Origin: Brassica napus
Lineage: Eukaryota > Streptophyta > Magnoliopsida > Brassicales > Brassicaceae
Length of the DNA stretch: 64,000 bases
Reading direction: 5' to 3'
NCBI RefSeq assembly: GCF_020379485.1
Contig: NC_063448.1
Coordinates: forward strand, 45,889,218-45,953,217
The translations under genes were made by a program, and so were the position numbers. The notes under the pieces were generated by a model. The model did not search any database. It saw only the letters and a list, made by a program, of their open reading frames with translations, and had not been told where the DNA came from. Within the stretch, counting starts at the first letter, position 1. Each line of letters starts with the position of its first letter. This document shows positions 1-12,684 of this stretch, one piece after another.

Positions 1-143
1 GAAGCTTGTGTCACTTGTGATGACACTTGCGTTGCAGTCTGCATCTCGACCATTAGGGTTCGAAGCTCAGTGAATTCTGTTGTGGTTCCTTCCGGGTTTT
101 GATCCCTATTGTCACCATCCGAACCTCCTGTTTTCTTTGTCAT
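1..143 (-). CDS. gag N-terminus of LTR retrotransposon (partial)
   Basis: The frame opens with ATG at 143 to 141, about 35 bp after the primer-binding site, and stays open to the window edge (about 47 residues). It starts MTKKTGGSDGDNRDQN and is rich in polar and acidic residues, as is usual for the N-terminus of plant gag proteins. No capsid or zinc-knuckle motif falls inside the visible part. The assignment rests on its position after an LTR and primer site, not on a recognised domain. Confidence 0.55.
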   Translation of the reverse strand, partial: MTKKTGGSDGDNRDQNPEGTTTEFTELRTLMVEMQTATQVSSQVTQA

Positions 144-190
144 TGAAAACGAGAAATTCTCTCCCAAAACGCACTGATTCTGATACCAAC

Positions 191-540
191 TGATAGAGTG
201 CGGAAGCTAGGGTTTGATAGATCAAGGGTTTGATCTTCAAACAGGTAACGTGTTCTCGAAGTAAATTCGAAAACAAGACGATAAGGGCGCGAATACTCTT
301 CGCAGTGCTCGAAAGCTCTTTTAAAACCAAAACTCAATAATTCTATTAATCAAAGCGTGCATGTTTACAAAGACTAGAGCCGCTATTTATAAGGCTCGAT
401 ATAGTTAAAACCCTAAACTATAAAGGAAATTTAACACTTATCTTAGTTCTAATAATAAAAGGAAAACTTAGAACACAAGTAAAGCCTGAAACAAGAAAAG
501 CCCAAAGCAAAGACGGTAAAGGAGATGATACGCTGCATCA
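191..540 (-). repeat. 5' LTR of minus-strand retrotransposon
   Basis: This 350-bp LTR has TG...CA ends extended to TGAT...ATCA, an internal TATA box on the minus strand and a downstream tRNA primer site at 188 to 179. Its partner LTR is outside the window, so age and target-site duplication cannot be judged. Confidence 0.75.
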
Positions 541-980
541 CAAAGTAACGGTACAGATTTCAACACGTCTCTATTATTATATTTTGTTTCTTGCAGATTT
601 TTCTCTTGTTCTTGTTTTGAGACCATCACGATGAGATGTCTAGTGAATATAGTTAGTCAAATGCTCAAGAGTTTCTGTATTTAATGTGTAACAGTATAGA
701 TTTCAATGCTTCTCTATTCTTATTTTTTGTTTTTTTTTTCACTGTGTTTTCTTGTTTTGTGATCATCACAATGATAAGTCTAGTAAATACTGTTAGTCAA
801 ATGATTCTGTGTAGGTGGTTCAAAATATGAGGCTGTTAAAGACAGATCATCTTATTGCATATGGTTTCTTAAAAACTTAGACGGGTTACCTTTTATAAAG
901 ATTCCTCCCTGATAAACTTTAGTATTCAAAAAAGGTTATCAAATATACTCTTGTCATACTAACCTTTACATCATATTCCT
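541..980. other. Intergenic spacer with a degenerate direct duplication
   Basis: No gene is seen. Two similar segments at 546-663 and 689-803 repeat the same order of landmarks: a TAACRGTAYAGATTTCAA start, a T-rich core, GATCATCAC-type sequence, and an AGTCAAATG end. They look like an old tandem duplication of about 116 bp. The remainder (804-980) is AT-rich and leads directly into the Athila 5' LTR. Confidence 0.5.
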
Positions 981-2477
981 TGGAGTATCACATATATTTC
1001 CATTGTTTTATCCATTCACCCATGTGCATTTTGATCATATAAACTAGTATTTAGTCATGTTTAGGTTGCATTTTGCATACATGAGTCTTTATCAGGTATT
1101 GGAGTACCACATGGAGTTCTTGGAGACATTTGGATGCATTTGGAGCTCAAAAGAAGTGATAAAGGTGATCATTGGATGAACAGTGCATGGGAGCGACCTC
1201 ACCCGAGCGACACCGTGAAGTCGCTGTGACACCCCTTCAGAGCGACTTGGCCAGAGCGGCACCCCGATGTCGCTCGCGTTTTCATCGCTCGGAGGCACGA
1301 GAGCGACCTTACCAGAGCGACGCGGAGAAGTCGCTCGCGTTTTCATCGCTCGGAGGCACGAGAGCGACCTTACCAGAGCGACGCGGAGAAGTCGCTCGCG
1401 TTTTCATCGCTCGGAGACATGAGAGTGACCCGGAGCGACGTCTCGTAGCGACCCCTCCAGGTCGCTCCCGAAGCCTGGAGCCACCTCTCGGAGCGACTAC
1501 TGGAGGTCGCTGCACGCCTTTTGTTTGCTCGATTTCATGTTTACTCAAGGGCTTTTTGGTCATTTCATTATGCACGTTTTTACTTTCTAAACCTAAGTTT
1601 AAATATCTTTTGTAAGCCATTAGAGGCAGATGATCTTTTATCAAAAGAAAACCACCAAAACCTCTTGGAAAGTTCATCTCTTTGAATCAATTGATCATTT
1701 TGTTATTGCAATTCTGTTGTTTTCATATCTATTATCTGTATTTCTCTACATGATTAATCTGAAATCCAATATGGGTTTAAGAGGAATCATGAAGAGTAGT
1801 GAGTAATCCATTCTTGAATTCATGGGTTAGGGAGATTAAGGGTGATTAGGCTAGATCTAGGATGTTACAGTGTAGATCCTTCTTATTCCTTGCTAGTAGA
1901 GTATTCATAATGCATCTTCTGAGTTGGCCTCTCAAAAGTTGATCTTTAGGCATTTTCCACCCACAAGGTGTTTGATGAAATGCCTGAGACAACTCTCCTA
2001 AGCTTTTAACATACTTTACCAAAGACATTTGTTGTTAAAGGTGTTAAGATAGCCAATAGACTTGTTAGTAATGATTGCTTTCATATTATTCAACCAAAGA
2101 CATTTGATATTTGAAATATGTTAGTAAATGAACATTCATCTAGACATAGAGTTTGTTTAAGATTGTGTCTAAGCTTAAGGTTGATAGTTTGATTGATCAT
2201 TTGCCATCCTTAGTTCGAAACTTGATCACCCAAGGTCTAATTCCTATACTCATGAGTTCTCTTTTATCATAACCAAAGAAAGTCACTTCTTTTATTGTTT
2301 TATTGTTCTGTTCTTGCATTCTATTATTAGTAGTAGTTTAAAACCATCCAAATTATCGGTTGCACTTAGATTAAGTACGTACTTGCATTCTTGGTGCTTT
2401 GAAATCCCTTAGAATTGGTTCGACAATCTTTTATACTACATCATTTGTCTTAGGAGCCTTGAAAACTCCTAACATCA
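981..2477 (+). repeat. Athila 5' LTR
   Basis: About 1.49 kb, matching 12685-14178 along its whole length and ending CTAACATCA. The first half contains an AGCGAC/GTCGCT-rich tandem array (about 1184-1520). The second half is AT-rich and better conserved between the two LTRs than the first. The extreme 5' end reads TGGAGTATC where the 3' LTR reads TGATATC, so the terminus has mutated. Confidence 0.92.
1184..1520 (+). repeat. AGCGAC/GTCGCT tandem array in 5' LTR
   Basis: A unit of 61 bp (for example GAGCGACCTT at 1301 and again at 1362) is repeated about 2.5 times, flanked by more divergent AGCGAC-containing blocks. AGCGAC and its complement GTCGCT alternate, so the array is CpG-rich and able to fold into many short hairpins. 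The same array occurs in the 3' LTR (about 12895-13215). Related but not identical blocks occur in the leader of the env-position gene (8449-8790). Confidence 0.85.
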
Positions 2478-2480
2478 AAT

Positions 2481-2493
2481 TGGCGCCGTTGCC
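2481..2493 (+). other. Athila primer-binding site (tRNA-Asp type)
   Basis: TGGCGCCGTTGCC lies three bases after the 5' LTR. It is the start of the tRNA-Asp-complementary site known from Athila retrotransposons and primes minus-strand DNA synthesis. Later bases diverge from the full 18-base match. Confidence 0.85.
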
Positions 2494-2515
2494 AAATTCT
2501 GAGTAGATTTGAACA

Positions 2516-3879
2516 TTGAGATTTAGTCAGTTGCTTGAGACTAAGTCATTTTTATTTTCTTTTGTTACTGATTCTCCTTCTTCACCTCCCTTTAATTTAC
2601 AGGTGTATGAACTTGAGGAGCAGAGGTCCATCAACCTAGTTCCAAGAGCTACAGACATCAGAGCTTTAGAGAGAGAGTGTACTAGAAAGAGAAGAGAAGA
2701 AGAGCAACAGGCTCACTTGCAGAGATTGTATACTGATATGGGAGACATACCTCAAAATGATGCGGACGCCAATGGAGCTAACAACGTTCCACAAAACCAA
2801 CAGCGAGCAGCTTGACCCATTGGCACTTATGACAGCCCCAACATTCATGGTCATAGATTAGGAATCCGAGCACCAACTGTAGCAGCCAACAAATTTGAGA
2901 TCAAATCAGGACTTCTCAATGTGATCGAGAACAACAAGTATCATGGCTTGACTCTAGAGGACCCATTTGATCACTTGGACAGGTTCGACAGCTACTGTGG
3001 GTTGTCAAAGACCAATGGTGTGTCCGAAGATGCCTTAAAGCTCAAGCTATTCCCTTTCTCTTTGGGGGATAAGGCACGTCAGTGGAAAAAGTCTCTACTC
3101 AGCGACTCTATAACCACCTGGGATGACTGCAAGAAAGCATTTTTGGAGAAGTTCTTCTCTACTTCAAGAACTGCTAAGCTGAGAAATGAGATTTCCAGCT
3201 TTCAACAGAAGAACTTGGAAGGATTCAGTGAAGCCTGGGAGAGATCAAGGGCTACCAAGCTCAATGCCCACACCATGACTTCTCTAAGGAAAGCTTGCTG
3301 AGCACATTCTACCGGGGTGCTCTTCCTAAGTACAGGGCCAGACTGGATACAGCTAGCAATGAGTTCTTCTTGGGGAGAACTGAGGAAGATGCAGAAGAGG
3401 TGGTTGACAACATGGTAAAGAGTGATGCAGTCTACAGTGGAGACCACGACAGAGGCAGTATCAGATGACAAGCAGACGAGGAAGGAGTTGAAAGCTCTAC
3501 AGGATAAGATAGACATCCTCATTGCTGATAAAGCCACCCAAGAGCAGCTGCACTTTGTTGGTAACCCAAGCCAAGAGACACCACCTGTTGTCCGTGAGAT
3601 TGAGGGTTTGGAAGGTCAAGAAGAGCTGTGTTTATCAACAACAATGGTATCTGGTACAAAAAAGAGCCCAACTTTCAGTACAACAACTACCAACATAAAT
3701 CATATTCCAACAACCAACAGAGTGGTTATCAGCCTCGGAACAACCAGCAAGGCAGCTATCAGCCTCAACAAAACCCTCCTCCTGGTTTCAACAACAAAGC
3801 ACACCATTCTTCCCAACAACAAGCTAATCCTTCTACCTCTACTCCTCAAGTCAGCAGCACGGATGCCCTACTGAAATAA
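2516..3879 (+). pseudogene. Athila gag, disrupted
   Basis: This region encodes a capsid-type gag, the structural protein that packages element RNA. The first open stretch (2516-2815) ends at an in-frame TGA, and the same frame continues through 2921-3301 with the retrotransposon gag core (GDKARQWKKSL, WDDCKKAFLEKFF). A frameshift near 3295-3300 moves the continuation (FYRGALPKYRARLD) to another frame. Another shift precedes 3628, where an asparagine- and glutamine-rich tail ends at TAA 3877-3879. The true start is unclear because a good splice-acceptor-like TTTACAG sits at 2596-2602, inside the first open stretch. The copy is non-functional. Confidence 0.85.
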
Positions 3880-3882
3880 ATC

Positions 3883-6800
3883 TTGGAGTCTCAGACAAGA
3901 AGTGAGAAGCATGTTGGCTATGAGTTGAAGAACTTTCACTCAAAGATTGATGGAAGCTACAATGAGCTCAACAACAAGTTCAGAACCCTGGAAAACCAGT
4001 TTGCTGCCATGAACACTCAACAAAATCGCCAACAAGGTTCTTTACCTGGAAAATCTGAGCAAAACCCCAAGGAGACCATGAAAGCTATCACCCTCAGGAG
4101 TGGTAAGGAGTTACCTCAGAGAGCTCTCACCAAGGATGCTGAGAAACAAGGTGAGGGGGTTGCCATCAACATAGATGATGAAGTGGTGATTGTGGATGAG
4201 AAAATCAATGATGAAATCTTGGAGAAGATTGTGGAAGCCAAAGGTAAAGGAAAAGTTGGGGAAGAGAAGAAAACAGTGAAAGATGGTGAAGTTGTTGCTC
4301 CAGCAAGTGAGAATTCTTTTGTTCCTCCTCCCTATGAACCCAAACTTCCATTCCCTGGTAGATTCAAGAGGCAACTGCTAGAGAAGTACAAAGCTCTATT
4401 TGAGAAGTAAATGAGTGAAGTTCAAGTCACAATGCCCATCATTGATGCTTTCATGCTGATTCCTCAATATAGCAAGTTCCTGAAAGATGTTGTAGCTGCA
4501 AAGAAGAAAGAGATGGAGGGCATGATGATTCTCACTCATGAGTTCAGTGCCATCATCCAGAGGCTTGTTGTTCCAAAGAAGCTAGAAGATCCAGGATGCT
4601 TCACATTACCTTGTGCTCTTGGACCTATGGTATTTGATAGATGTCTCTGCGATTTGGGAGCTAGTGTCAGCTTGATGCCTTTATCTGTTGCTAAGAAGCT
4701 TGGTTTCACTCAGTACAAGAAGTGTAGACTGTCTCTGGTATTGGCTGATCGTTCAGTGAAGTACCATGTGGGTATCTTGGAGGACCTCCCCGTTATGGTT
4801 GGAAAATATGAGATCCCTACAGACTTTGTGGTGCTTGAGATGGGTGAGGAAGCTGCAGATCCTTTAATCTTTGGAAGACCTTTCTTAGCTACACCAGGAG
4901 CAATTGTTAATGTGAAAGAGGGCAAGATTGATCTCCACTTGGGTAAAGGGCATGTTCTTCACTTTGACATCAAGGAGGTAATGAAGAAACCAACAGTTCA
5001 AGGGCAAGTTTTCTACATTGAAGAGATGGACGCCCTTGATGATGAGCTCCTTGAAGAGTTGTCACTAGAAGACCCTCTACAGCATGCTTTGACGATAGAG
5101 AGAGAAGCTGAAGTGATTGAGAACCTGGAGAGTGCTGCCTATGGGATGATTCTGGATTCACACAGAGGATTTGGTAATAAGGATCAGTATGAGGAGCTGC
5201 CACAAGTGGTTCATCAAGAAGCCTCAGTCCTTCAACAAGAGGACACCCAACAAGACGACTGGAGCGAGCTTAAGTCGCCTAAAGTGGAGCTTAAACCTCT
5301 CCCCAATGGTGTAAGGTATGCATTCCTTGGTCCTAATGAAACTTACCCAGTCATTGTGAGTAGTGAACGTACTGAAACTGAGCTATCTGAACTTTTGAAA
5401 ACACTTAAAAGATTTAGAAAAACAATAGGTTACTCTCTTGATGACATCAAAGGAATATCACCCTCTTTGTGTATGCATAGGATACATCTTGAGGATGAAT
5501 CAATGACTTCTGTCGAGCATCAAAGAAGGTTAAATCCTAACCTGAAGGATGTTGTAAAGAAAGAGATTCTTAAACTCTTAGATGCTGGTGTGATTTACCC
5601 TATTTCAGATTCTAAATGGGTATCTCCTGTGCATGTTGTGCTAAAGAAGTGTGGTATAACTGTAATTAAAAATGACAAGGATGAATTGATACCAACAAGA
5701 ATAGTCACTGGTTATAAAATGTATTGATTACCAAAAATTGAACTCTGCATCTAGAAAAGATCATTTTCCACTTCCATTTATTGATCAGATGCTTGAGAGA
5801 CTTGCAAACCATCCATTCTATTGCTTTCTTGATGGATATTCATGATTTTTCCAAATCCCCATACATCCCAATGATCAAGAGAAAACGACATTCACATGTC
5901 CTTATGGTACCTTCGCATATCGAAGAATGCCATTTGGTCTATGTAATGCTCCAGCCACCTTTCAAAGGTGCATGATGTCAATTTTCTCTGATCTAATTGG
6001 GGATGTTTTGGAGGTGTTTATGGATGATTTCTCTGTCTACAGATCTTTGTTTTCTGCTTGTTTGTCAAACTTGTGCAGGGTCCTACAGAGATGTGAAGAC
6101 ACCAACCTTGTGCTGAATTGGGAGAAGTGTCACTTCATGGTTAAGGAAGGGATTGTGCTGGGACACAAGATTTCAGAGAAGGGGATTTAGGTGGATAAGG
6201 CCAAAATCGATGTTATGGTTGGTTTGCCCCCACCAAAGACAGTGAAAGACATCCGAAGTTTTCTTGGTCATGCTGGGTTCTACAGAAGATTCATCAAGGA
6301 CTTCTCCATGATCACTAGACCATTGACCAGGCTGCTGTGCAAGGAAGCCACTTTTAGCTTTGATGTGGAATATCTACTAGCTTTCAAGAAGCTGAACGGT
6401 GAACTCATCAGTGCTCCGATTGTCCAGCCACCTGATTGGGATATCCCCTTTGAGATCATGTGTGATGCTAGTGACTATGCTGTGGGAGCTGTTTTGGGGC
6501 AGAAGAAAGATGGCAAGACCCATGTGATCTACTATGCGAGCCAAACCCTGAATGATGCTCAGATGAGATATGCCACAACAGAGAAGGAGATGCTAGCCAT
6601 TGTCTTTGCCTTTGAGAAGTTCAGAACCTACTTGGTGGGATCTAAAGTCATTGTCTACACAGATCATGCTGCGCTGAGACACCTTTTGGCAAAGAAGGAT
6701 GCAAAACCCAGGCTCTTGAGATGGATTCTTTTGCTTCAAGAGTTTTATTTAGAGATCAAGGACAAGCCAGGAGTTGAGAATGGTGTAGCTGATCACTTGT

Positions 6801-8229
6801 CCAGGCTGAGAGTGGAGTGTGGCATTCCTATTGACGAAGGACTTCCTGAGGAACAGATCATGGTTATTGGAGCAGTGATGGCAGTTTGTGAGACTGGTAG
6901 GAAGCTTGAAGAAGTCAAGGCAACAGAGGAGAAAGAACCTTGGTATGCTGATTTGGTGAATTACCTAGCCACAGGAAAAGAACCTTTGAATCTTGTGGGC
7001 TATGCCAAGAAGAAGTTCTACAGGGATGTGAAGAGATACTACTGGGATGAGCCCTACCTCTACATTCTCTGCAAGGATCAACTTTATAGGAGAGTGGTTG
7101 CTAATGAGGAGATTGATGGGATCCTTACACAGTGTCATGGATCATCCTATGGAGGCCACTTTGCTACTTTCAAGACTGTTGCGAAGGTGCTACAAGCTGG
7201 ATTCTGGTGGCCACATATGTTTAAGGATACACAAGACTTTGTTTCAAAGTGTGATTCATGCCAAAGGAGAGGAAACATCTCAAAAAGGAATGAGATCCCT
7301 CAAAATTCAATCCTTGAAGTTAAAGTGTTTGATGTGTGGGGTATAGACTTCATGGGGCCATTTCCATCATCTTTTGGCAACAAATACATCCTTGTAGCTG
7401 TTGACTATGTCTCCAAATGGGTGGAAGCTATTGCAAGTCCCACCAATGATGCTAGAGTTGTAACCAAGATGTTCAAGAGCACCATCTTTCCAAGGTTCGG
7501 GGTTCCAAGAGTTGTAATCAGTGATGGAGGGTCTCATTTCATCAACAAACTACTTGAGGGACTTCTCAAGAAGAACGGTGTAAAGCACAAGGTGGCAACT
7601 CCTTACCATCCTCAAACAAGTGGTCAAGTTGAGATTTCTAACAGAGAGATCAAGTCCATTTTGGAGAAGATTGTGGGGATTACAAAGAAGGATTGGTCAA
7701 TTAAGCTTGATGATGCGCTTTGGGCTTATAGGACAGCTTACAAGACACCTCTGGGGACCACACCTTTCAACATAGTGTACGGGAAAGCTTGCCACTGCCA
7801 GTGGAGCTTGAGTACAAGGCACTATGGGCAGTAAAGTTGCTGAACTTTGACATCAAGAGTGCCAAGGAGAAAAAGCTTTTTCAGCTACATGAGCTTGATG
7901 AGATAAGAATGGATGCTTTTGAGAACTCAAAGATCTACAAGGAGAAGATTAAAGCTTTCCATGACAAGATTATCCTGAAGAGACAGTTTAAAGAAGGAGA
8001 TCAAGTTCTTCTCTACAACTCTAGGCTGAAGTTATTTCCAGGAAAGCTTAAGTCAAGGTGGTACGGTCCTTTCAAGGTCAAGGAGGTTAGGCCATATGGA
8101 GCAATAGTTTTGTGGATTACTGATGGAAGAGATTTCACAGTCAATGGACAAAGGGTTAAGCTCTACATGGCAAATGCACCAGAGGAAGATGAGGTTTCAA
8201 CTCCACTGTCTGATCCTACCCCGGCCTAA
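3883..8229 (+). pseudogene. Athila pol: protease, RT, RNase H, integrase; disrupted
   Basis: Polyprotein enzymes appear in Ty3/gypsy order. The frame from 3883 crosses TAA at 4408-4410. Protease: CDLGASVSLMP near 4645. Reverse transcriptase: from about 5450, with a stop at 5725 and at least two frameshifts before 5927; the catalytic box is FMDD near 6019. A TAG at 6188 interrupts the join to RNase H ([27 protein letters not shown]). Integrase: zinc finger ([10 protein letters not shown] near 7250) and catalytic core with DFMGPF, DGGSHF and a following Glu near 7630. A frameshift around 7785-7830 moves the C-terminus ([11 protein letters not shown]) into a third frame ending at 8229. All domains are recognisable but broken. 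Confidence 0.92.
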
Positions 8230-8448
8230 TCCAAAAGGAGGCAAACTCAAGCTAGAGACTTAAAACAAGCTCACTTGGGAGGAAGTCCCATGCGTATCCT
8301 TGTACATATTGCATTAGTATTTTCATTTTCGTCATATTTCTAAAAAATAAAATAAAAATTTTTTTGAAGTGGTGTGCAGGTGCTTGATCGATCCGGTTTG
8401 AGCAGAGAATTGATCGTGGGAGCGAGGATCAGCAGCAAATGTGAAGGG

Positions 8449-9529
<1,081 letters not shown>

Positions 9530-9535
9530 GTACCA

Positions 9536-11153
9536 ATGGTTAAGAAAACTAAGGAAAAGTCGGATGCTGAGAAGCAAGAAGCTGAGAGACAAGAATCTGC
9601 ATTGAGAGGGAAAGCTTTATCCTCGGAACAGATTGGCTCTGGGACACAGGGGACTTCTCGATAGCAAACCTTGGCTGCAAAGAAGGCATAAGGGCAGGAG
9701 AAGATGGCAGGAAAAAGTGTAGCAGTTGCCACAGACGAGGAGAGTGGCGATGAAAGTGCGGATGAGCAGGCTCCTACAAAGAGGGCCAAGATGTCAAAAG
9801 GGAAGGAGGTTGCCGTTGATAGAGATAGGGCGAAAACTCCATCTGAGGAAGAGCTGTATCATCATTTGCTGAATGGGGTGACTTGGACTCCAACCATATT
9901 CGCCGACCTTGATTTGCTAAAGGAGTTGGGTCTCGATTCTGATATTGAGGCAATGCTGGGGCACCTGAAGATGCCCAAACTCCTCACCATGGCCTACCCT
10001 ATCTACAGGGATGTCTCATGTCAGTTCTTGTCTTCCCTTGAGGTCACTTACCATGACGCTCCGCACGTGAGTCAAGGATGGGGCAAAATCAGGTTCAAGG
10101 TCAATGAGAGAGACTACAACATGAACTTCAAAGACATTGGGAGAGTCATGGGTTTCCAAGACTTGGCAGACTACTCCTTTCCCAAGTGTGAAAACCTCCC
10201 CACCGAGCTTTGGAAGTTGATCACTGGAAACAGGCACCCGTCTGTACGCTACCTCCATAGGATGCTCGTCTATGCATTCTACCCACGGAAGCAAGCTGGT
10301 AATGTCACCGAGGAAGACATGCGACTGCTCTGCCCGGCTATCCGCCCCTACGCCCCACCTGGAGCACTGCCCCTTCCAAGCACCGACATCTATGCTACCT
10401 TCGGGATGATCAGCTTCTTCGTGAATCGTCTCGAGCACTACAGAGACTGGACATGGTACACCACTGATTCGCACCCAAAGGTTGGGATAGGCGGGATGAT
10501 CACACCACTGCTCCAATTTATAAATGTTCCCTTGGGAAAGGACGCAGCAGGGCCTAAGTTCATCGATGGCACTTATTTGAGGATTGCCACCTATTTCAGT
10601 GGGATGTATGGGAAGGACTACGTCTACCACTACTACTTGCAGGGCAATCCGGTCGAAGTGGTTCTTCCAAACCAGAACCTGGCGAGCTTAAAGAGACCTG
10701 GAGCTATCAGCTTCAACATATCCCAGGAAGACTTTCTTGGAGAACACGGGTCTCTCGGTCCCATTGCTCCACCAAGGAAAAGGAGTGTCCCGACGAGACA
10801 TTACGAACCTCCTAGGGAAGCATCTGTACCCATCTATGGACCTCCGCGCTACTACTTCAAGCCACATGATGGGGTTCTTCCTCCTGGTGCGCTTCGTGAC
10901 GCTCATGAGCATATTGGTCGACTTCAGAGATGGAACAAGGCACAAGACATGACAATAGAAAAGCTGAAGGACAAGTGCAGGTGCTGAGCTGTAGTCTCCA
11001 TCCCTAGCCTCTTCAGATAGTGAGGTTGAGATTGACGAGGTTCAGAGCCAACAATGGTATGGAGACTACAACTCAGCACCTGGGGGTTACTACACCACGT
11101 TCCCACCGGACGACGACGATGCTCGGGCCTATGCCCCTACTCACTATCCTTGA
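9536..11153 (+). pseudogene. ATHILA ORF-1 family protein (env position), disrupted
   Basis: This is the Arabidopsis retrotransposon ORF-1 (ATHILA) family, found downstream of integrase where an envelope gene would sit; its function is unknown. From ATG 9536 the frame (MVKKTKEKSDAEKQEAERQE) meets TAG at 9662 and TAA at 9689. It then stays open from ATG 9704 to 10987 (427 residues) with family blocks WTPTIFADLDLLKELG, YRDVSCQFLSSLEV and YNMNFKDIGRVMGF. A +1 shift near 10985 displaces the tyrosine- and aspartate-rich tail (GGYYTTFPPDDDDARAYAP) ending at TGA 11151-11153. I see no clear signal peptide or transmembrane segment. Both early stops could derive from CAG and CAA by C-to-T change. Confidence 0.88.
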
Positions 11154-12684
11154 AGGTACTTCACTATTTTCCCTTGTATATACCATCTCATTTTTGCATA
11201 TTAGTTTTCTCTTGTGGGTATCTCCCTCTACTTGACAACACAGAGACTGTGTAACTTAAGTTTGGGGGAGGTACCAAGTATTTGATCATGTTTGTTTTGA
11301 TGAATTTACATTGATTCTTGCACACATACCTTTTTGCATTAAAAAAACATATAGATTGCATCACTTGCATTTTTAGGAGAGTCTAGAGCATATAGGTTGC
11401 ATTCACTTGCATTGGGAGCAATGATTTAAGATGCCTTGTAAAGAACACTATCTCACACTCGAGTAGCTATTGCGTCTCTCAAAAAGCCTTGTATGTTTCG
11501 AGCCTTGAAAACTCTTCCTGAATCTCATTAGTTGCTGAAACTCAATCTTTGAAGCCAACTACAACCTTATTTGAACTGAACGAACTTAATGCTTCTTGCT
11601 TATGGTCCCTTGTGTACTGAGTCATGGATATACACACTTGAGTTGTCACATCCTTTATGCCAATCTTTTTGACAAACTCGAGTGGTACACCACTCCCAAA
11701 ACCCTTTCCTCCTTTTAAGCTTTCATTGTTTGATGAGTGAGGCATTTTTCGGAAAGTCTTACAGGTGCATAATGTTGAGAGTATCGGGAACGACAATGCT
11801 TGATCTTCATTCTTGCTAGATTAGGCACTCTATTGTCTAGCTATAGGTGGGGGTGAGTATTGTGATTATGATTTGAAAGCATGAAAAGTTCGAAGGAAAA
11901 GAATAGACTCTTTGTGTTCAAATGGATAATCTTATTGGAATTAGTAGATAAACATCTAGCTCGAGTTTATGAAAATTCTTGGCACCCGAAAAAAAAGGGA
12001 AGAAAAATATAAGAAAAGAAGAAAGAAAAAAAAAAGGTAAAGAAAAGGGGGCTAGCAAAGTTGTTAGGAGGTAAGATTGTTTTGAAGTTGAGGAAGATCC
12101 TTTATAGATTTCAAAGAAAAAGAGTTTTATGTGCAAAGTGTTCTTCGGTTCTTTTGGTGAGAGATGTGAGTTGGGGTTGACATTGGAAAGTGATTGTGTA
12201 ACTTGTATGTTTGGGAAAAAGGTAGAACAATGGAGATTGAGCATTGTATGTATGAGTTGGTCCCTTTCTTAGATATATTATGTGCAATGTCAAGGCTACT
12301 TGTTTCGAGAGTAAACCACCTTAAAGATCATATATCTTGAACCTCTTGACTCACTTGAATAAAAAGCCTTCCCTTACCCAACCAAATGATTTGGACCAAT
12401 TGACCATTTGCAATAATTCACCTGATGTTTTATGCTTATAATGAATGTGAGGGTTGGTTGATTTGAATGTGTGGATGCTTGATGATGAGTGTAAGGGCAA
12501 AAAGAGTTGAGATAGGCCTAGAGAAGCTAGAGTGTAATAAGAGAGTGTGCTCATGTTGGATTAGATGTTGAATTGAGTGCTAGTTGTGTTTCTTTTGGCT
12601 ATGAGCTCCCACCTTCAACCCTCTCTCCCTATGAGTTCTAGAAAATTCACTTGTGGACAAGTAAAAGAACAAGTTTGGGGGAGT
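11154..12684 (+). other. Athila 3' non-coding region with two identical polypurine tracts
   Basis: No credible gene lies here; the short minus-strand frames are AT-rich shadows. The 13-mer AAGTTTGGGGGAG occurs twice, at 11258-11270 and at 12671-12683. The second copy abuts the 3' LTR and is the working-position polypurine tract. The first lies about 105 bp after the env-position stop and looks like an additional internal tract. An A-rich stretch at 11987-12050 and GA-rich segments fill the rest. Confidence 0.6.
12671..12683 (+). other. Athila 3' polypurine tract
   Basis: AAGTTTGGGGGAG ends one base before the 3' LTR (TGATATC at 12685). It is the expected primer for plus-strand DNA synthesis. 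An identical copy at 11258-11270 is discussed as a finding. Confidence 0.75.

Larger units (their letters stand above)
1..540 (-). mobile_element. LTR retrotransposon, 5' LTR and gag start, cut by window edge
   Basis: Read on the minus strand, this is the start of an LTR retrotransposon. An LTR at 540 to 191 (350 bp) begins TGATGCAGC and ends CTATCA, so its termini are TGAT/ATCA. The LTR contains a TATA box (TATAAATA, near 384-391). Two bases after the LTR comes TGGTATCAGA (188 to 179), the standard primer-binding site matching the 3' end of initiator methionine tRNA. A gag reading frame opens at 143. The rest of the element lies left of the window, so superfamily (Copia or Gypsy) and target-site duplication cannot be determined. 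Confidence 0.8.

Noticed and set aside
1184..1520. Regularly spaced repeats resembling a CRISPR-like array
   Set aside because: The units are contiguous, without unique spacers, lie in LTRs of a plant retrotransposon and recur in the partner LTR.
1172..1615. 147-residue open frame in the 5' LTR
   Set aside because: It translates the AGCGAC tandem array, is open on both strands, is broken in the other LTR and matches no family.
10016..10630. 204-residue minus-strand frame under the ATHILA ORF-1 gene
   Set aside because: It is a shadow of a strong plus-strand coding region and matches no family.
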